The translations under genes and the position numbers were made by a program. Positions 27,366 to 36,646 of a stretch of DNA of 64,000 nt are shown piece by piece. Under the pieces are notes generated by a model that was not told the origin of the DNA, made no database searches, and was given only the letters and a program-made list of their open reading frames with translations. The DNA comes from JAUWBF01 sp043815125 (GTDB lineage Bacteria; Verrucomicrobiota; Verrucomicrobiia; Opitutales; Opitutaceae): assembly GCA_043815125.1 (NCBI GenBank), contig JBDRJH010000198.1, positions 5,268-69,267 on the forward strand, in the 5' to 3' direction. How positions within the stretch are numbered: the stretch's first letter is position 1; the number at the start of each line of letters is the position of its first letter.

Positions 27366-28664
27366 ATGCGGCCCGACTCCACCTCCACCGAGCTGCCCCT
27401 CGCGCACTCCATTCTCACCGACCGCTCCGTCGCGATCAAAGTCCTCGGCGTCGGCGGCGCCGGCTCCAACGCCGTCGACCGGCTCAAGATGGAGAACCTC
27501 GACCGCCTGCAAATGGCCGCGCTCAACACCGACCTGCAGGCCCTCGGCGAATCCCCGCTTCAGGAAAAAATCCTCATCGGCTCCAGCGTCACCCGCGGCC
27601 TCGGCGCCGGCGGCGACCCCGACCTCGGCCGCGAGGCCGCCGAGGCCGACCGCGAAAAAATCGCCGCGGCCGTCAAGGACTGCGACCTCGTTTTCCTCGT
27701 CGCCGGCATGGGTGGCGGCACCGGCAGCGGCGCCGCGCCCACCGTCGCCGAGATCGCCGCCGAGCAGGGCGCGCTGGTCATCGCCTTCGTCACCTTGCCC
27801 TTCAGCTTCGAGGGCGGCCACCGCGCCCAGCAGGCCGAGGCCGGCCTTCAGGCCCTGCGCAAGGTCTGCGACGCCGTCATCCCGCTGCCCAACGACATCC
27901 TCCTGCAGGAAGCCGAGGAAAACGAAACCGCCCTCGACTCCTTCGCCCGCGCCGACGAATGGATCGGCCGCGGCATCAAGTCCATCTGGTCGATGCTCTT
28001 CCGCACCGGCCTGATCAACCTCGACTTCGCCACCCTGCGCCAGGCCTTCCACACCCGCGGCGGCAAGACTCTCTTTGGGCTCGGCTGCGGCGAAGGCCCC
28101 GACGCCGTCGCGCAGGCCGTCGACGGACTCAAGCTCTGCCCGCTGCTCGCCACGCCCGAGTTTGCCCGCAAGGCCGACCGCCTGCTCGTCAACATCGTCG
28201 GCGGCACCGACCTCACCCTGCCCAAAGTCAACGAGATCATGACCGCCGTCACCGGGCAGTTCGGCCGCGACGCCCACGTCATCATGGGCGCCGTCATCGA
28301 CGAGGACCTGCAGGGCCGCATCGAGGTCGTCGTGCTCGGCACCAGCGATATCGGCGCGCGCAACTACGCCGGCCGCCGGCCCGCCGCCCGCGGACGCTCC
28401 GCCCCGCCGCCCTCGACCGACGAGCTCATCCCGGTCCCCGCCGACGAGCCGGTCACCCGCGCCGTGAACACCCCGCCCGTCGCGACCAGCGCCGCCACCC
28501 GGGCCGTGCACAAAAGCGGGCGCGTGCCCGCCGACCAGGACGAGTTCCGCTTCGGCCAGTTGGAGGCCCGCGGCACCTTCGAGCAGACCGACCGCAACCT
28601 CTTTGAAGGCCAGGACCTCGACGTGCCCACCTACCTGCGCAAAGGCATCAAGATCGCGCTATGA
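27366..28664 (+). CDS. ftsZ: Cell division GTPase FtsZ
   Basis: 432 residues. Tubulin-type GTP-binding motifs are clear: VGGAGSNAVDRL, the signature loop GGGTGSGAAP, and the synergy-loop region INLDFATL with the Asn and Asp needed for GTP hydrolysis. A long Pro/Ala/Arg linker leads to a conserved C-terminal peptide DVPTYLRKG that binds FtsA. It starts 5 nt after ftsA and ends the dcw operon at a strong terminator. Confidence 0.97.
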   Translation: MRPDSTSTELPLAHSILTDRSVAIKVLGVGGAGSNAVDRLKMENLDRLQMAALNTDLQALGESPLQEKILIGSSVTRGLGAGGDPDLGREAAEADREKIAAAVKDCDLVFLVAGMGGGTGSGAAPTVAEIAAEQGALVIAFVTLPFSFEGGHRAQQAEAGLQALRKVCDAVIPLPNDILLQEAEENETALDSFARADEWIGRGIKSIWSMLFRTGLINLDFATLRQAFHTRGGKTLFGLGCGEGPDAVAQAVDGLKLCPLLATPEFARKADRLLVNIVGGTDLTLPKVNEIMTAVTGQFGRDAHVIMGAVIDEDLQGRIEVVVLGTSDIGARNYAGRRPAARGRSAPPPSTDELIPVPADEPVTRAVNTPPVATSAATRAVHKSGRVPADQDEFRFGQLEARGTFEQTDRNLFEGQDLDVPTYLRKGIKIAL

Positions 28665-28670
28665 GCGCAT

Positions 28671-28705
28671 AAAAAAGCCGCCCCTTTTGCCGGGCGGCTT
28701 TTTTT
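28671..28705 (+). terminator. Rho-independent terminator after ftsZ, probably bidirectional
   Basis: GCCGCCC (28677-28683) pairs with GGGCGGC (28692-28698), flanked by A6 on the left and T7 on the right. The symmetry lets it also stop transcription of the convergent PEP-CTERM gene. Confidence 0.92.
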
Positions 28706-28733
28706 GTTTGGTGGGCAAGCCTCGCGCCGGCGC

Positions 28734-29573
28734 TCAGGCCGCGGTCCGGCCGCGACGGCGGATCGCCGCGAAGCCCAGCAGGCCGACCCCGGCGAGCAGT
28801 CCGGCGGAGGCCGGCTCGGGAATGCTCGCGTAAACGATCTGGGCCGAACTGAGGAAACCGCGCGAATCGCCGCCACCGCCCAACACGGCGATGTTGAGCA
28901 CGTCGCCGCTGGTGATGGTGAAGCTCAATTTGACGAAGTTCTCGCCGACCACCCAGGACGAGGTCGCGTCGGTCGTGCCGCTCTCGTAGCTCAGCGTCTG
29001 GCTGTCGTAGCCGCTGAAGTTGAAGTCGCCGGACGTGGCCGACGTGGCGTAGTGGAACGTGGTGGTGCTGGCATTGTTCAGGTTGGTGTTGCGGCCCGTC
29101 AGGTAGATCTCGTAGTCGCCCGCCGCCAGACCGCTGATCTGGAAGCCGACCGCGAAGGCGTTGCCGGTGCTGCTGCCGATGAAGATGCCGTCCTTGGCCA
29201 CGGAGTTGTCGGCATAGACGCCCGTGTTGATGTTCGTGCCGAGCGCGAGGCTTTGAATAAAGCCGCGATCAAGATCCATCGAGGTCGAGCCGGCGCTGGC
29301 TCCGGCGGCCACGTCGAGCGTGATGCCGCTCGCGGCGCTGCCGTCCGACCACAACAGATCGGAGACGGGGGCGAAGGTGCCGCTCTGGCCGCTGCTGTCG
29401 GTGATGGTGTTCCACCCGTCGTCGGCGAAGTCGCCGTCGGCGGAGTGGTAGGGACTGTCGGTCAGCGACGAGCCGTCGGCGACGGTGGGACCAAAATCGA
29501 GCATCAGCACCTGCGCGCCGAGCGAGCCGGCGGCGGCGGCGGCGGCGATGAAATAACGTAGTGAAGTGAGCAT
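28734..29573 (-). CDS. PEP-CTERM sorting domain protein
   Basis: 279 residues from ATG at 29573: signal peptide (about 1-22, ending LGAQ), a Gly/Ser/Thr/Asp-rich beta domain, then a C-terminal sorting signal. This has PEPASAG, a hydrophobic helix and a basic RRRGR end, the hallmark of proteins processed by exosortase. Such proteins are common in Verrucomicrobiota and are often linked to exopolysaccharide or the cell surface. The middle domain is not one I can name. The gene is convergent with ftsZ and divergent from the AraC gene. Confidence 0.85.
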   Translation of the reverse strand: MLTSLRYFIAAAAAAGSLGAQVLMLDFGPTVADGSSLTDSPYHSADGDFADDGWNTITDSSGQSGTFAPVSDLLWSDGSAASGITLDVAAGASAGSTSMDLDRGFIQSLALGTNINTGVYADNSVAKDGIFIGSSTGNAFAVGFQISGLAAGDYEIYLTGRNTNLNNASTTTFHYATSATSGDFNFSGYDSQTLSYESGTTDATSSWVVGENFVKLSFTITSGDVLNIAVLGGGGDSRGFLSSAQIVYASIPEPASAGLLAGVGLLGFAAIRRRGRTAA

Positions 29574-29675
29574 GACGTTTGTGGGGTTGGGGTGGGGTTT
29601 TGTCCTCAAAACAATCCGGGGGCTTCGACCGGGGCTCAAATTTTATGAATTGAATAACTAAGATAAGAACTATGG

Positions 29676-30581
29676 ATGTTTGACATGTGTCCCGTATCCG
29701 AGCCCCTGGGGTCCGACCGCCTCCCGATGCGCGAGTGGGCCTACGTCCACTCCGAGCTGGAGTGGATCTACGACCACGAGGTGCCCGCCGAGTATCGCGA
29801 GCGCAGCGTCGACAAGCAGCGCAACGGTTACTGGGCCTGGTATGTGCGCGAAGGGCGCGCGGTGGTGGTCACCGAGTCGGGAAAACGTTACGAGGCCGGG
29901 GCGGACAGCTGGCTGATGGTGCCCACGGAGCGGTTGACGCAGCAGTTTTCGGCCGACGCACGCATCCTCTCGCTGCACTTTCTCTGCCAGTGGCCGGCGG
30001 GGGAAAACATCCTCTCGGGCAACGGTGGCCTGGTGGTGCGCGGCGAGGATTATCCCGAACTCGAACGCAAGGCCGCGCGACTCGAACGCATGGTGCGCCG
30101 GCACCTGCCCGAGGCGGACCGCATGTATTACGGGTGTTTTTCCGACTTCGAGCAGTTCCTCTCCTTTCATGCGTTGTTCCAGCAGTGGCTGACCCTGTGG
30201 TTTCGCATTCAAAAACAGCACGGTGCCGATCCGGTGCGCCTGCTCGGCGTGGACAACCGCCTGCTCAACGTGCAGCGCCATCTCAACACCGCGCCGCTGC
30301 ACGAAGGCCTGCCGGTCGAGGCCCTGCGCCGCGAGAGCGGTCTGAGCGACGCGCATCTCAACCGCATGTTTCTCGCGCAACACGGCCTCACCGTGCGCAA
30401 GTATTGGGAACGTCGCCGGCTCCAGGCCGCGCGCAGCCTGCTCGAAACCAGCCAGATGCCCATCAAGGAGGTGGCCTACGCGCTCGGTTTCCGCGCCGAC
30501 TCCCACTTCATGATGTGGTTCAAGCAGCACACCGGCAAACGCCCCAAGGAATACCGCCAGTGCCACCGCACCATCACCTGA
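29676..30581 (+). CDS. AraC-family transcriptional regulator
   Basis: 301 residues: an N-terminal cupin-like sensing region (about 20-170) and a C-terminal AraC DNA-binding domain with two helix-turn-helix motifs (about 200-295; SGLSDAHLNRMFLAQHG, then IKEVAYALGFRADSHF). ATG at 29676 is used; 29685 is possible. It is divergent from the PEP-CTERM gene, which it may or may not control. Its stop codon lies inside a hairpin. Confidence 0.9.
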   Translation: MFDMCPVSEPLGSDRLPMREWAYVHSELEWIYDHEVPAEYRERSVDKQRNGYWAWYVREGRAVVVTESGKRYEAGADSWLMVPTERLTQQFSADARILSLHFLCQWPAGENILSGNGGLVVRGEDYPELERKAARLERMVRRHLPEADRMYYGCFSDFEQFLSFHALFQQWLTLWFRIQKQHGADPVRLLGVDNRLLNVQRHLNTAPLHEGLPVEALRRESGLSDAHLNRMFLAQHGLTVRKYWERRRLQAARSLLETSQMPIKEVAYALGFRADSHFMMWFKQHTGKRPKEYRQCHRTIT

Positions 30582-30614
30582 AAAAGTGTCACTTAATGAG
30601 TGACACTTTTTCAG
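30578..30614 (+). terminator. Terminator hairpin containing the araC-type gene's stop codon
   Basis: Arms 30578-30593 and 30599-30614 are perfect 16-bp complements around a TAATG loop; the outer part gives A5/T5 flanks. The core GTCACTTAATGAGTGAC recurs at 62938-62954 with one base changed. The TGA stop at 30579-30581 is inside the left arm. Confidence 0.8.
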
Positions 30615-30694
30615 CCCGCCCCGCCCGCGAGCGAGGCGAGCCGACAGGCCCCGGCCCGTGGACGGCGGCGTGGACGGGGGCGGTCGGGGCGACG

Positions 30695-30729
30695 AAATAA
30701 AAACTAACCTGTCTGGTTAGTTTTTATTT
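30695..30729. repeat. 15-bp-arm palindrome with ACTAACC core, copy 1
   Basis: AAATAAAAACTAACC (30695-30709) and its perfect complement (30715-30729) flank a TGTCT loop. The same palindrome, in the opposite orientation, is at 63599-63637. It covers the stop codon of the VOC gene (30724-30726), so here it probably ends transcription. Its sequence would also suit a TetR-type operator. Confidence 0.7.
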
Positions 30730-31182
30730 TTGCGAACGCAGCCGGCCTTCGTCGCCGGGGGCGAGTTGGGCGCTGGCGTGGGTGTATTCCATGAGCTCAA
30801 TGCGGTTGCCGTCGGGGTCGGCCAGCCAGGCTTGGAACGAACCGTCCATGCCCGTCGTGATCGGACCGACGTCGACGCCGCGGGCGATGAGCGTCTCGCG
30901 GAACGCGGCCAGACCGGTGACTTCGAGGCAGAAGTGGCCGTAGCGGTTCCCCGTGGTCAGCGGCGCGGGCGGGGTGCCGTCGCCCCATTGCCTGGTTGCG
31001 CCGGCCTGGTCGAAAAACTCGACGAAGGTCGTGTCGCCCATGGCGACGTAGGCGCCGAAGATGGAGCCGTCGGCGGCGGCGAAGCGGAACTTGACCGTGA
31101 GTCCGAGCCGGTCGCGATAAAACGCGACCACGCGGTCAAGGTCGTTGGTGGTGAGGCAGAGGTGGGCGAGTTTACGAATCAT
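30724..31182 (-). CDS. VOC-superfamily (glyoxalase-like) protein
   Basis: 152 residues with paired beta-alpha-beta-beta-beta modules: LAHLCLTTNDLDRVVAFYRD at the start, GHFCLEVTG in the second half and WLADPDGNRIELMEY near the end. His and Glu at the expected metal sites are present (H8 region, H in GHFC, E in IELME). The likely class is lactoylglutathione lyase or a related dioxygenase, but the substrate cannot be told. The stop codon is inside a perfect palindrome. Confidence 0.85.
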   Translation of the reverse strand: MIRKLAHLCLTTNDLDRVVAFYRDRLGLTVKFRFAAADGSIFGAYVAMGDTTFVEFFDQAGATRQWGDGTPPAPLTTGNRYGHFCLEVTGLAAFRETLIARGVDVGPITTGMDGSFQAWLADPDGNRIELMEYTHASAQLAPGDEGRLRSQK

Positions 31183-31221
31183 AAAACGTCGGTAACCGTG
31201 ACGCCCGCGGCGCGGCCAAAG

Positions 31222-31240
31222 TGTAACCCAATAGGTTACA
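31222..31240 (-). terminator. Short hairpin between batDE and the VOC gene
   Basis: TGTAACC (31222-31228) pairs with GGTTACA (31234-31240) around CAATA. It follows the batDE stop on the - strand and resembles the 30578 hairpin core, with paired base changes that keep the stem. Confidence 0.5.
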
Positions 31241-31248
31241 AACGGCCG

Positions 31249-33743
31249 TCAGGGGGTGGTCCAGAGGGCGGTGAGGTCGGTGGCGCGGAGCCAGCCGGTT
31301 TGGTCGTTGGGGAGGGTGATCTGGCGCCAGCCGAGGAAGTCCTTGCCGACCCGGGCGAGGGTGCCGGCTTGCACGGTGGTGGTCTGCTGGTCCTGGGCGG
31401 CCTCGGTGGGCACGGAGCGCAGGGTGGCCTCGCGCCAGACCAGCACGGTGTCGCGGGCGGTCAGGGGCGCGTAGGCACGCAGGGCGACCGCGGCGGTCGC
31501 GGCCGCCAGCAGGGCGATGGAGAACAGGAGCAAGGCCCAGCGCGCCGGCAGTCGTGTGTAGCCGGAGAGCACGAGCAGGGTGAGCGCGGTCGCGCCGACC
31601 GCGGCGGCGGCGATGAGCACGAGCTGCCACACGAACGGGCCGGCGAGGCGGGCGATCTGGTCGGCCGGCAACGGGGAGTCGACGACGAACGGGGCGAAGG
31701 CGGCGGCGACCTTGGGGGACTTGTCGGCGGCGAGGGCGAGCTACCAGCGGGTGGCCGGGGAGGCGGGGTTATGCAACCAGGCGACGGCGGCGTGGGCGGC
31801 GGCCTCGTCCCAACGATCCTGTTGGGCGAGGGCGAGCGAGAGATTGTGGCGGGCGGCCCAGTCTGTCGGGGTTTTTTGGATACGTTCGCGCCAGCCGGTC
31901 TCGGCGGCGGCGAAGTCGCCGGACGCGTAGTCGTCGGTCTGGGCGGGCAATGCCGGCGCGAGGAGGAGCAGGAGGGCGATGGTGGCGAGCCAGGGGAAGA
32001 GATTGCGCGGGCGGAAGAGTTGCCAGGGCGACCACGCGGGCACGGCGTGCAGGGCGAGGGCCTGGCGGGCCTGGGCGATCCATTGGGGGGCGATGGGGGT
32101 GTCGCGGCGGTAGAGCACGCGTTCGCTCTCGGCCCAGAGCGCGCCCCAGCCGGCATCGGGGAAGTCGCGCGGGGTGGGTGTGGCGACGTCGAGTTGCCAG
32201 AGCCGCGCGGTGTCGTCGCGCCAGGCGCGCACGAGTTCGGGCGTGGGTTGTTCGGCGATTTGGTCGAGGGTGCGGGCGAGTCGGTCGCGGGCTTCGCGCA
32301 GGTGGCGGGCGGGGTCGGTCTGGCGGGAGCGTCGGAGGGCGAGCGCGAACCAAAGCAGCGGGGGCAGGGCGAAGGGGGCGGCGCAGAGCCGGAGCAGGGG
32401 GGAGGGCGCGAGGGGGTTGCCGGCGGGTGGCGCGTCGGGCAGCGGGTCGAGCGGGATGACGCCGACGGGTTTGACCGGGGCGGGCGGAGGGGGCTGCGTG
32501 CCGGCGGCCGGGGTGGTGGCGGGACCGGGCGTGGTGGTCGCGGCGGGGATGGGGGCGCCGGTGACGTTGATGGTGAAGGTCTCGGTGGCGAGGGTGCGGT
32601 AATCGCCCTTGGCGGGGTCGAAGACGACGAGATTGACCGGGCCGAGCGTGTGGGTGCCGGGCGCGGTGGGAATGAGCACGACGTCCTCGCTGAGGGTGGC
32701 GTTGAAGAGGCCGCCTTCTCGGGCGGGGGTGCGCACGGCCTGGGGTTGCACGACGCGGAAATCCCGCGAGACCTCGCGCGAGGGCAGGGCGTTGATCGAG
32801 GGCCAGTTGCCGACGCCCTCAAGCGTGAGCGTCCAGGTGACGGGTTCGCCGACCTGGGCGTCGAGCGGCACGGCCTTGGCGGTGAGGTTGAAGTCGCCGA
32901 CGATGCCGCTGAAGCCGGCGGGGGCGGGCGCGGGCAGGGGTTTGACGTTGATGGTGGCGGGGGCGGAGCTGACGCCGTATTGTTCGAGGTTGGGGCGTCC
33001 GAAGAAGCCGAACGAGGTGGTGCCGGTGTTGAGGTTGACGAGTTGTTTGGCGGGCTGGAGGGCGAGTTCGCCGGCGGTGGGCGCGAGGGCGAGGGTGCGG
33101 TAGTTGATGCGGACCTTGCGCACGCCGCCCTGCACGATCTCGGTGCTGTCGGGCTGGGGCCAGTCCTCGATGATGAGCGGGGCGGGTTGCCAGTCGGGGT
33201 GGCTGCCGAGGCCGTAGAAGTAATTTTTGTCGACCTCAAGCGCGTAGCCGAGGGCGAAGACTTGTCCTTGCCAGACGGATACGGGCGGCGGGATGAAGCG
33301 GGCGGTGGCGATGTCGGCGAGGCGGGCGCGGTTGTCGCCGACGGTGGCCTCGGCCACGGTGAAGGTGACGGGGGCGGCGCGCACGGAGCCCTTGTCGGTG
33401 CCCACGTGAGCGCGGGGATGGTGATCTCGGCGCCGAGCGGGGCGGTGGCGACCACGGGGTAGGAGACGGTGACGGTGGAGGATTGGGCGGCGCTGCCGTT
33501 GACGATATTGAACGAGGAGCGCCGGCTGGTGGAGGGGGTGCCGAAGCGGAGGCCGTCGATGGCGGGCAGGGCGGGGGTTTCCCGGGGGGAGCAGTCCTCG
33601 AAGATGAGTTCAAGGGTGGTGGTCTCGCCTTGGGCGAGGGTGCCGCCGGCGGGTTTCCAGACGACGGACTGGGCGCCGAGGGGGGCGGCGAGGCAGCAGA
33701 GGGCGAGGAGGGTGGTGAGGAGGCGGATCATGGGCGGCGTCAC
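31249..33743 (-). CDS. BatD-BatE fusion, disrupted by a frameshift and an in-frame TAG
   Basis: Starting with GTG at 33743 (GTGA overlap with the batBC stop), it has a signal peptide (ALCCLAAPLGAQ) and BatD beta domains. It then continues through a Pro-rich linker, two membrane segments, a TPR-like part (GDFAAAETGWRERI, NLSLALAQQDRWDEAA) and finally two more membrane helices and an SH3-like end (VGKDFLGWRQITLPN), as in BatE. Two lesions break it. The G-run at 33401-33403 (plus CCC) lacks one base compared with the frame that follows. A TAG at 31741-31743 stands where a sense codon, probably Gln, is expected, because the same frame runs on for 164 codons with fitting sequence. Bat proteins are linked to stress tolerance and membrane VWA complexes. 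It may be a pseudogene or a consensus error. Confidence 0.75.
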
Positions 33744-35630
33744 CAGGTTTGGCCGGCGGGGGGCGCGGGCTGGTCGTTCGGGTCTTGAAGGAGTTGAAAG
33801 AGGCGCGCGGGGGAGTCCTGGGACTTGAGTTGTTCGAGGCGTTGCAGGGTTTGCATGAGCTCGGGGTCGTCGGTGAGGGGTTGGCCGGTGGCGGCGCCGC
33901 CGACGCGCTGGGTTTCGCCGGGTTCGGGGGAGGGTTGCCGGGCGGGCTCGCCGGCTTCAGGCGAGGGCTGGGGGGAGGCGGGGGTTTTGTCGGATGGGGT
34001 GGGTTCGTCCAGGTCGCCGAAGGCGGATTGGCCGGGTTTCTTTTCGGAGTCGGCCTGTTCGTCGGGGGCGGAGCGGTCCTGGCCGGACGCTTGGTCGGAG
34101 GGCTGGTCGGACGGCGATGCTGAACCTTGGTCGGACGAGTCGCCCTTTTCGCCGGCGGAGTCGTTTTGTTCGCCGGAGTTGGTGTCGGAGGGATTGTCCG
34201 AGTCGGGTTGATCGGAGGGTTTTTGCTCGGAGTCCTCTTCGGATTGGCCGGGCTGTTGTTGCTGCTGCTGCTGATCTTGCGAGGGCGGGGGCTCGGGCGG
34301 CTTCTGACGTTGTGCCTGGAGGGATTCTTGGAGGTCGTCCCACTGGGCGGCCTTGGGGTCGAGAAGGCGACCGGCGTCGACGGCGGCGAGGCCGTCGTCG
34401 ACGATGCCGGCGGGCGTGGCTTGGCCCTGGGCGCGGAGGGTCTGGCCGTGGGCGAGGGTGGTGCGGGCGAACTCGGCGTAGTCGGCGGCGGTGAGGGCGG
34501 GTTTTTGCGCGAGGGTGGCGGCGAGTTCGGGCAGGGTGGGGGCGGTGTCGGCCCGGGCAGGTGGGGAAAGGGGTTGGAGTGCGAGCAGCACGGCGATCAG
34601 GTGGGCGGCGGTGCCGCGCAGGCGGCCGACGGGCGCGGAGTCGATGCGCACGGGGAACTCGCGCCAGAAGGCCCAGAGGAGCAGGAGGAGGGCGGGGGCG
34701 AGCGCCCATTGATAGCGCTCGGCGAGGCGGACGCGGCCGGTTTCCTTGAACTCGCCGGCGCGGCCTTGGTCGACGGTCGACTCGATGAGGGCGGCGATGT
34801 CGACCCATTGGCTGGCGTCGGTGTAGACGCCGTCGGTTTCGCGGGCGAGTTCGCGCAGGGTGGCGTCGTCAAGCCGGGAGAGCACGACGGCGCCGCGTTC
34901 GTCTTTGACGAGTCCGCCCTGGCCGTCGGGGGAGCATGGCGCCGGCGGTGGTGCCGATGCCGAGGGTGAGGATGCGCACGCCGCGCTCGCGGCAGGTTTT
35001 GGTCAGTTCGCGCCAGTCGTCGTTGGCGGCCTCGCCGTCGCTGAGGATGACGAGGAAGCGGTCGGCGGAGGAGTCGCTGAAGGCGCCGAGCGAGGTCTGG
35101 AGCAGCGCGGTGTAGTCGGTGCCGCCGGCGGGCAGGAAGCCGGGGTCGAGCAGCGGGAGGAAGTCGCGGATGATCTCGTGGTCGCCGCTGAGGGGGCTTT
35201 GCAAAAACGCGGTGCCGGAGAAGACGACGAGGCCGACGCGTTCGCCGGGGGTGTTTTCGAGCAGGCTTTGGGTGAGCAGGCGGGCGCGTTCGAGGCGGTT
35301 GGGTTTGACGTCGTCGGCGAGCATCGAGCGGGATAGGTCGATGGCGACGAGGATCTCGCGGGCCTGATCGAAGACGGGTTCCTCGATGCGGCCCCATTGC
35401 GGGCGGGCGACGGCGAGCGCGGCGAGGGCGAGGCCGAGGGCGAGCCGCCAGCGGACGCGGGCGCGACGGGCGCGTCCGGACGGGGTGAGCGAGACGCCGC
35501 CGGGGCCGGCGTCGGCGGCGAGGATTTTGTCCGGGCGGGCGTTGGCCGGGGCGCGGCGAGCGATGTCCCGCGCGAGCAGCAGCAGGGGGAGGGCGAGCAG
35601 CCAGAGGAGTTGCGGGTGGAGGAAGCTCAT
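33740..35630 (-). CDS. BatB-BatC fusion: VWA membrane protein with acidic Gln-rich tail, one frameshift
   Basis: ATG at 35630 overlaps the batA stop. The N-terminal part has two membrane segments and a VWA domain with the MIDAS motif AIDLSRSML. The frame breaks at 34928-34932, where five G (plus strand) replace four. Correcting it joins the VWA domain to the next part, SRLDDATLRELARETDGVYTD with a further membrane helix. A TPR-like region and a very polar tail with a run of seven Gln and many Asp/Glu/Ser/Pro follow, matching BatC. VWA domains bind proteins through a metal site. The partner is probably the MoxR ATPase or DUF58 protein of the operon. Confidence 0.78.
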
Positions 35631-36643
35631 GCGGCGGCGGACTGGGGGCGGACGGCGAGGGCGGCGAGCAGCAGGCAGGCGGCGCCGGGCAGGGTGAACC
35701 AGGGGAAGTATTCGTTGGTGATGAGCGTGGACTTGGCCTCGAACTCGATCTTCTCGTTTTCGTCGATGGCGGCGAAGGCGCGTTGCACGGTGTCGGCGTC
35801 GGCGGCGCGGAAGTATTGCCCGTCGGTGAGCTCGGCGATGCGGTGCAGGGTGGTCTCGTCGAGGTCGGACTGGACGCGGCGGGTGCCGAGGCGGTTGCCG
35901 GCCTGGTCGAAGACGGGCATGGGCACGATGCCGTTGCGGCCGGCGCCGATGGTGTAGACGGGGATGGCGCGTTTTTGCGCGATTTCGGCGGCGGCGATCG
36001 GGGCCATGGCCCCGCGGTTGTTGGAGCCGTCGGTGAGGAGCACGACGAAGGCACCGGCGCGTTTGCCGTCGTCGGTGCGGGCGGCCTGTTCGAGGCGAGA
36101 GAGGGCGACGCCGAGTCCGTCGCCGATGGCGGTGCCGTCCTCGATGAGGCCGATCTTGAGGCGTTCGATCTGTTTGCCGAGCCAGGCGTGGTCGAAGGTG
36201 AGCGGCGCGAGCGTGTAGGCGCGGCCGGAAAAGACGACGATGCCGATGCGGTCGCCGGGGCGCTCGGTGATGAAGGCCTGGATGACGGGCTTGATGGCCT
36301 GCAGGCGGTTGGCGGGGCGTCCGTTGACCTCGTAGTCCTCGGCGAGCATCGAGCCGGAGAGGTCGACCGCGAGGATGAGGTCGTAGCCCTCGGTGTTGAC
36401 GACCTGGCGCTGGTCGAGGCGCTGGGGGCGGGCGAGGCCGAGGGTGAGCAACACGAGTCCGAGGCCCGCGAAGATGAGCGGCAGGCGGCTCGGGCTGGTG
36501 AGCGAGGGTTGGTGCCAGGCGGCGGCGAAGGGCACGACGAGCACGGGCACGCGGCGCCGTCTGCGCAGCCAGATGGCGAGCGGGAGCAGCAGCAGGGCGA
36601 GCAGCCAGAGCGGGGTGGCGAAGATGTAGTTGCCGGCGAACAT
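35627..36643 (-). CDS. batA: BatA-type VWA domain membrane protein
   Basis: 338 residues: two N-terminal membrane segments (about 5-25 and 55-75), a VWA domain with a complete MIDAS (AVDLSGSML, then TDGSNNRG), and a C-terminal membrane helix. BatA proteins sit in the inner membrane with the VWA domain exposed. It follows the DUF58 gene by 3 nt and overlaps batBC (ATGA), so the proteins are probably made together. No intact-frame problem is seen. Confidence 0.88.
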   Translation of the reverse strand: MFAGNYIFATPLWLLALLLLPLAIWLRRRRRVPVLVVPFAAAWHQPSLTSPSRLPLIFAGLGLVLLTLGLARPQRLDQRQVVNTEGYDLILAVDLSGSMLAEDYEVNGRPANRLQAIKPVIQAFITERPGDRIGIVVFSGRAYTLAPLTFDHAWLGKQIERLKIGLIEDGTAIGDGLGVALSRLEQAARTDDGKRAGAFVVLLTDGSNNRGAMAPIAAAEIAQKRAIPVYTIGAGRNGIVPMPVFDQAGNRLGTRRVQSDLDETTLHRIAELTDGQYFRAADADTVQRAFAAIDENEKIEFEAKSTLITNEYFPWFTLPGAACLLLAALAVRPQSAAA

Positions 36644-36646
36644 GCG

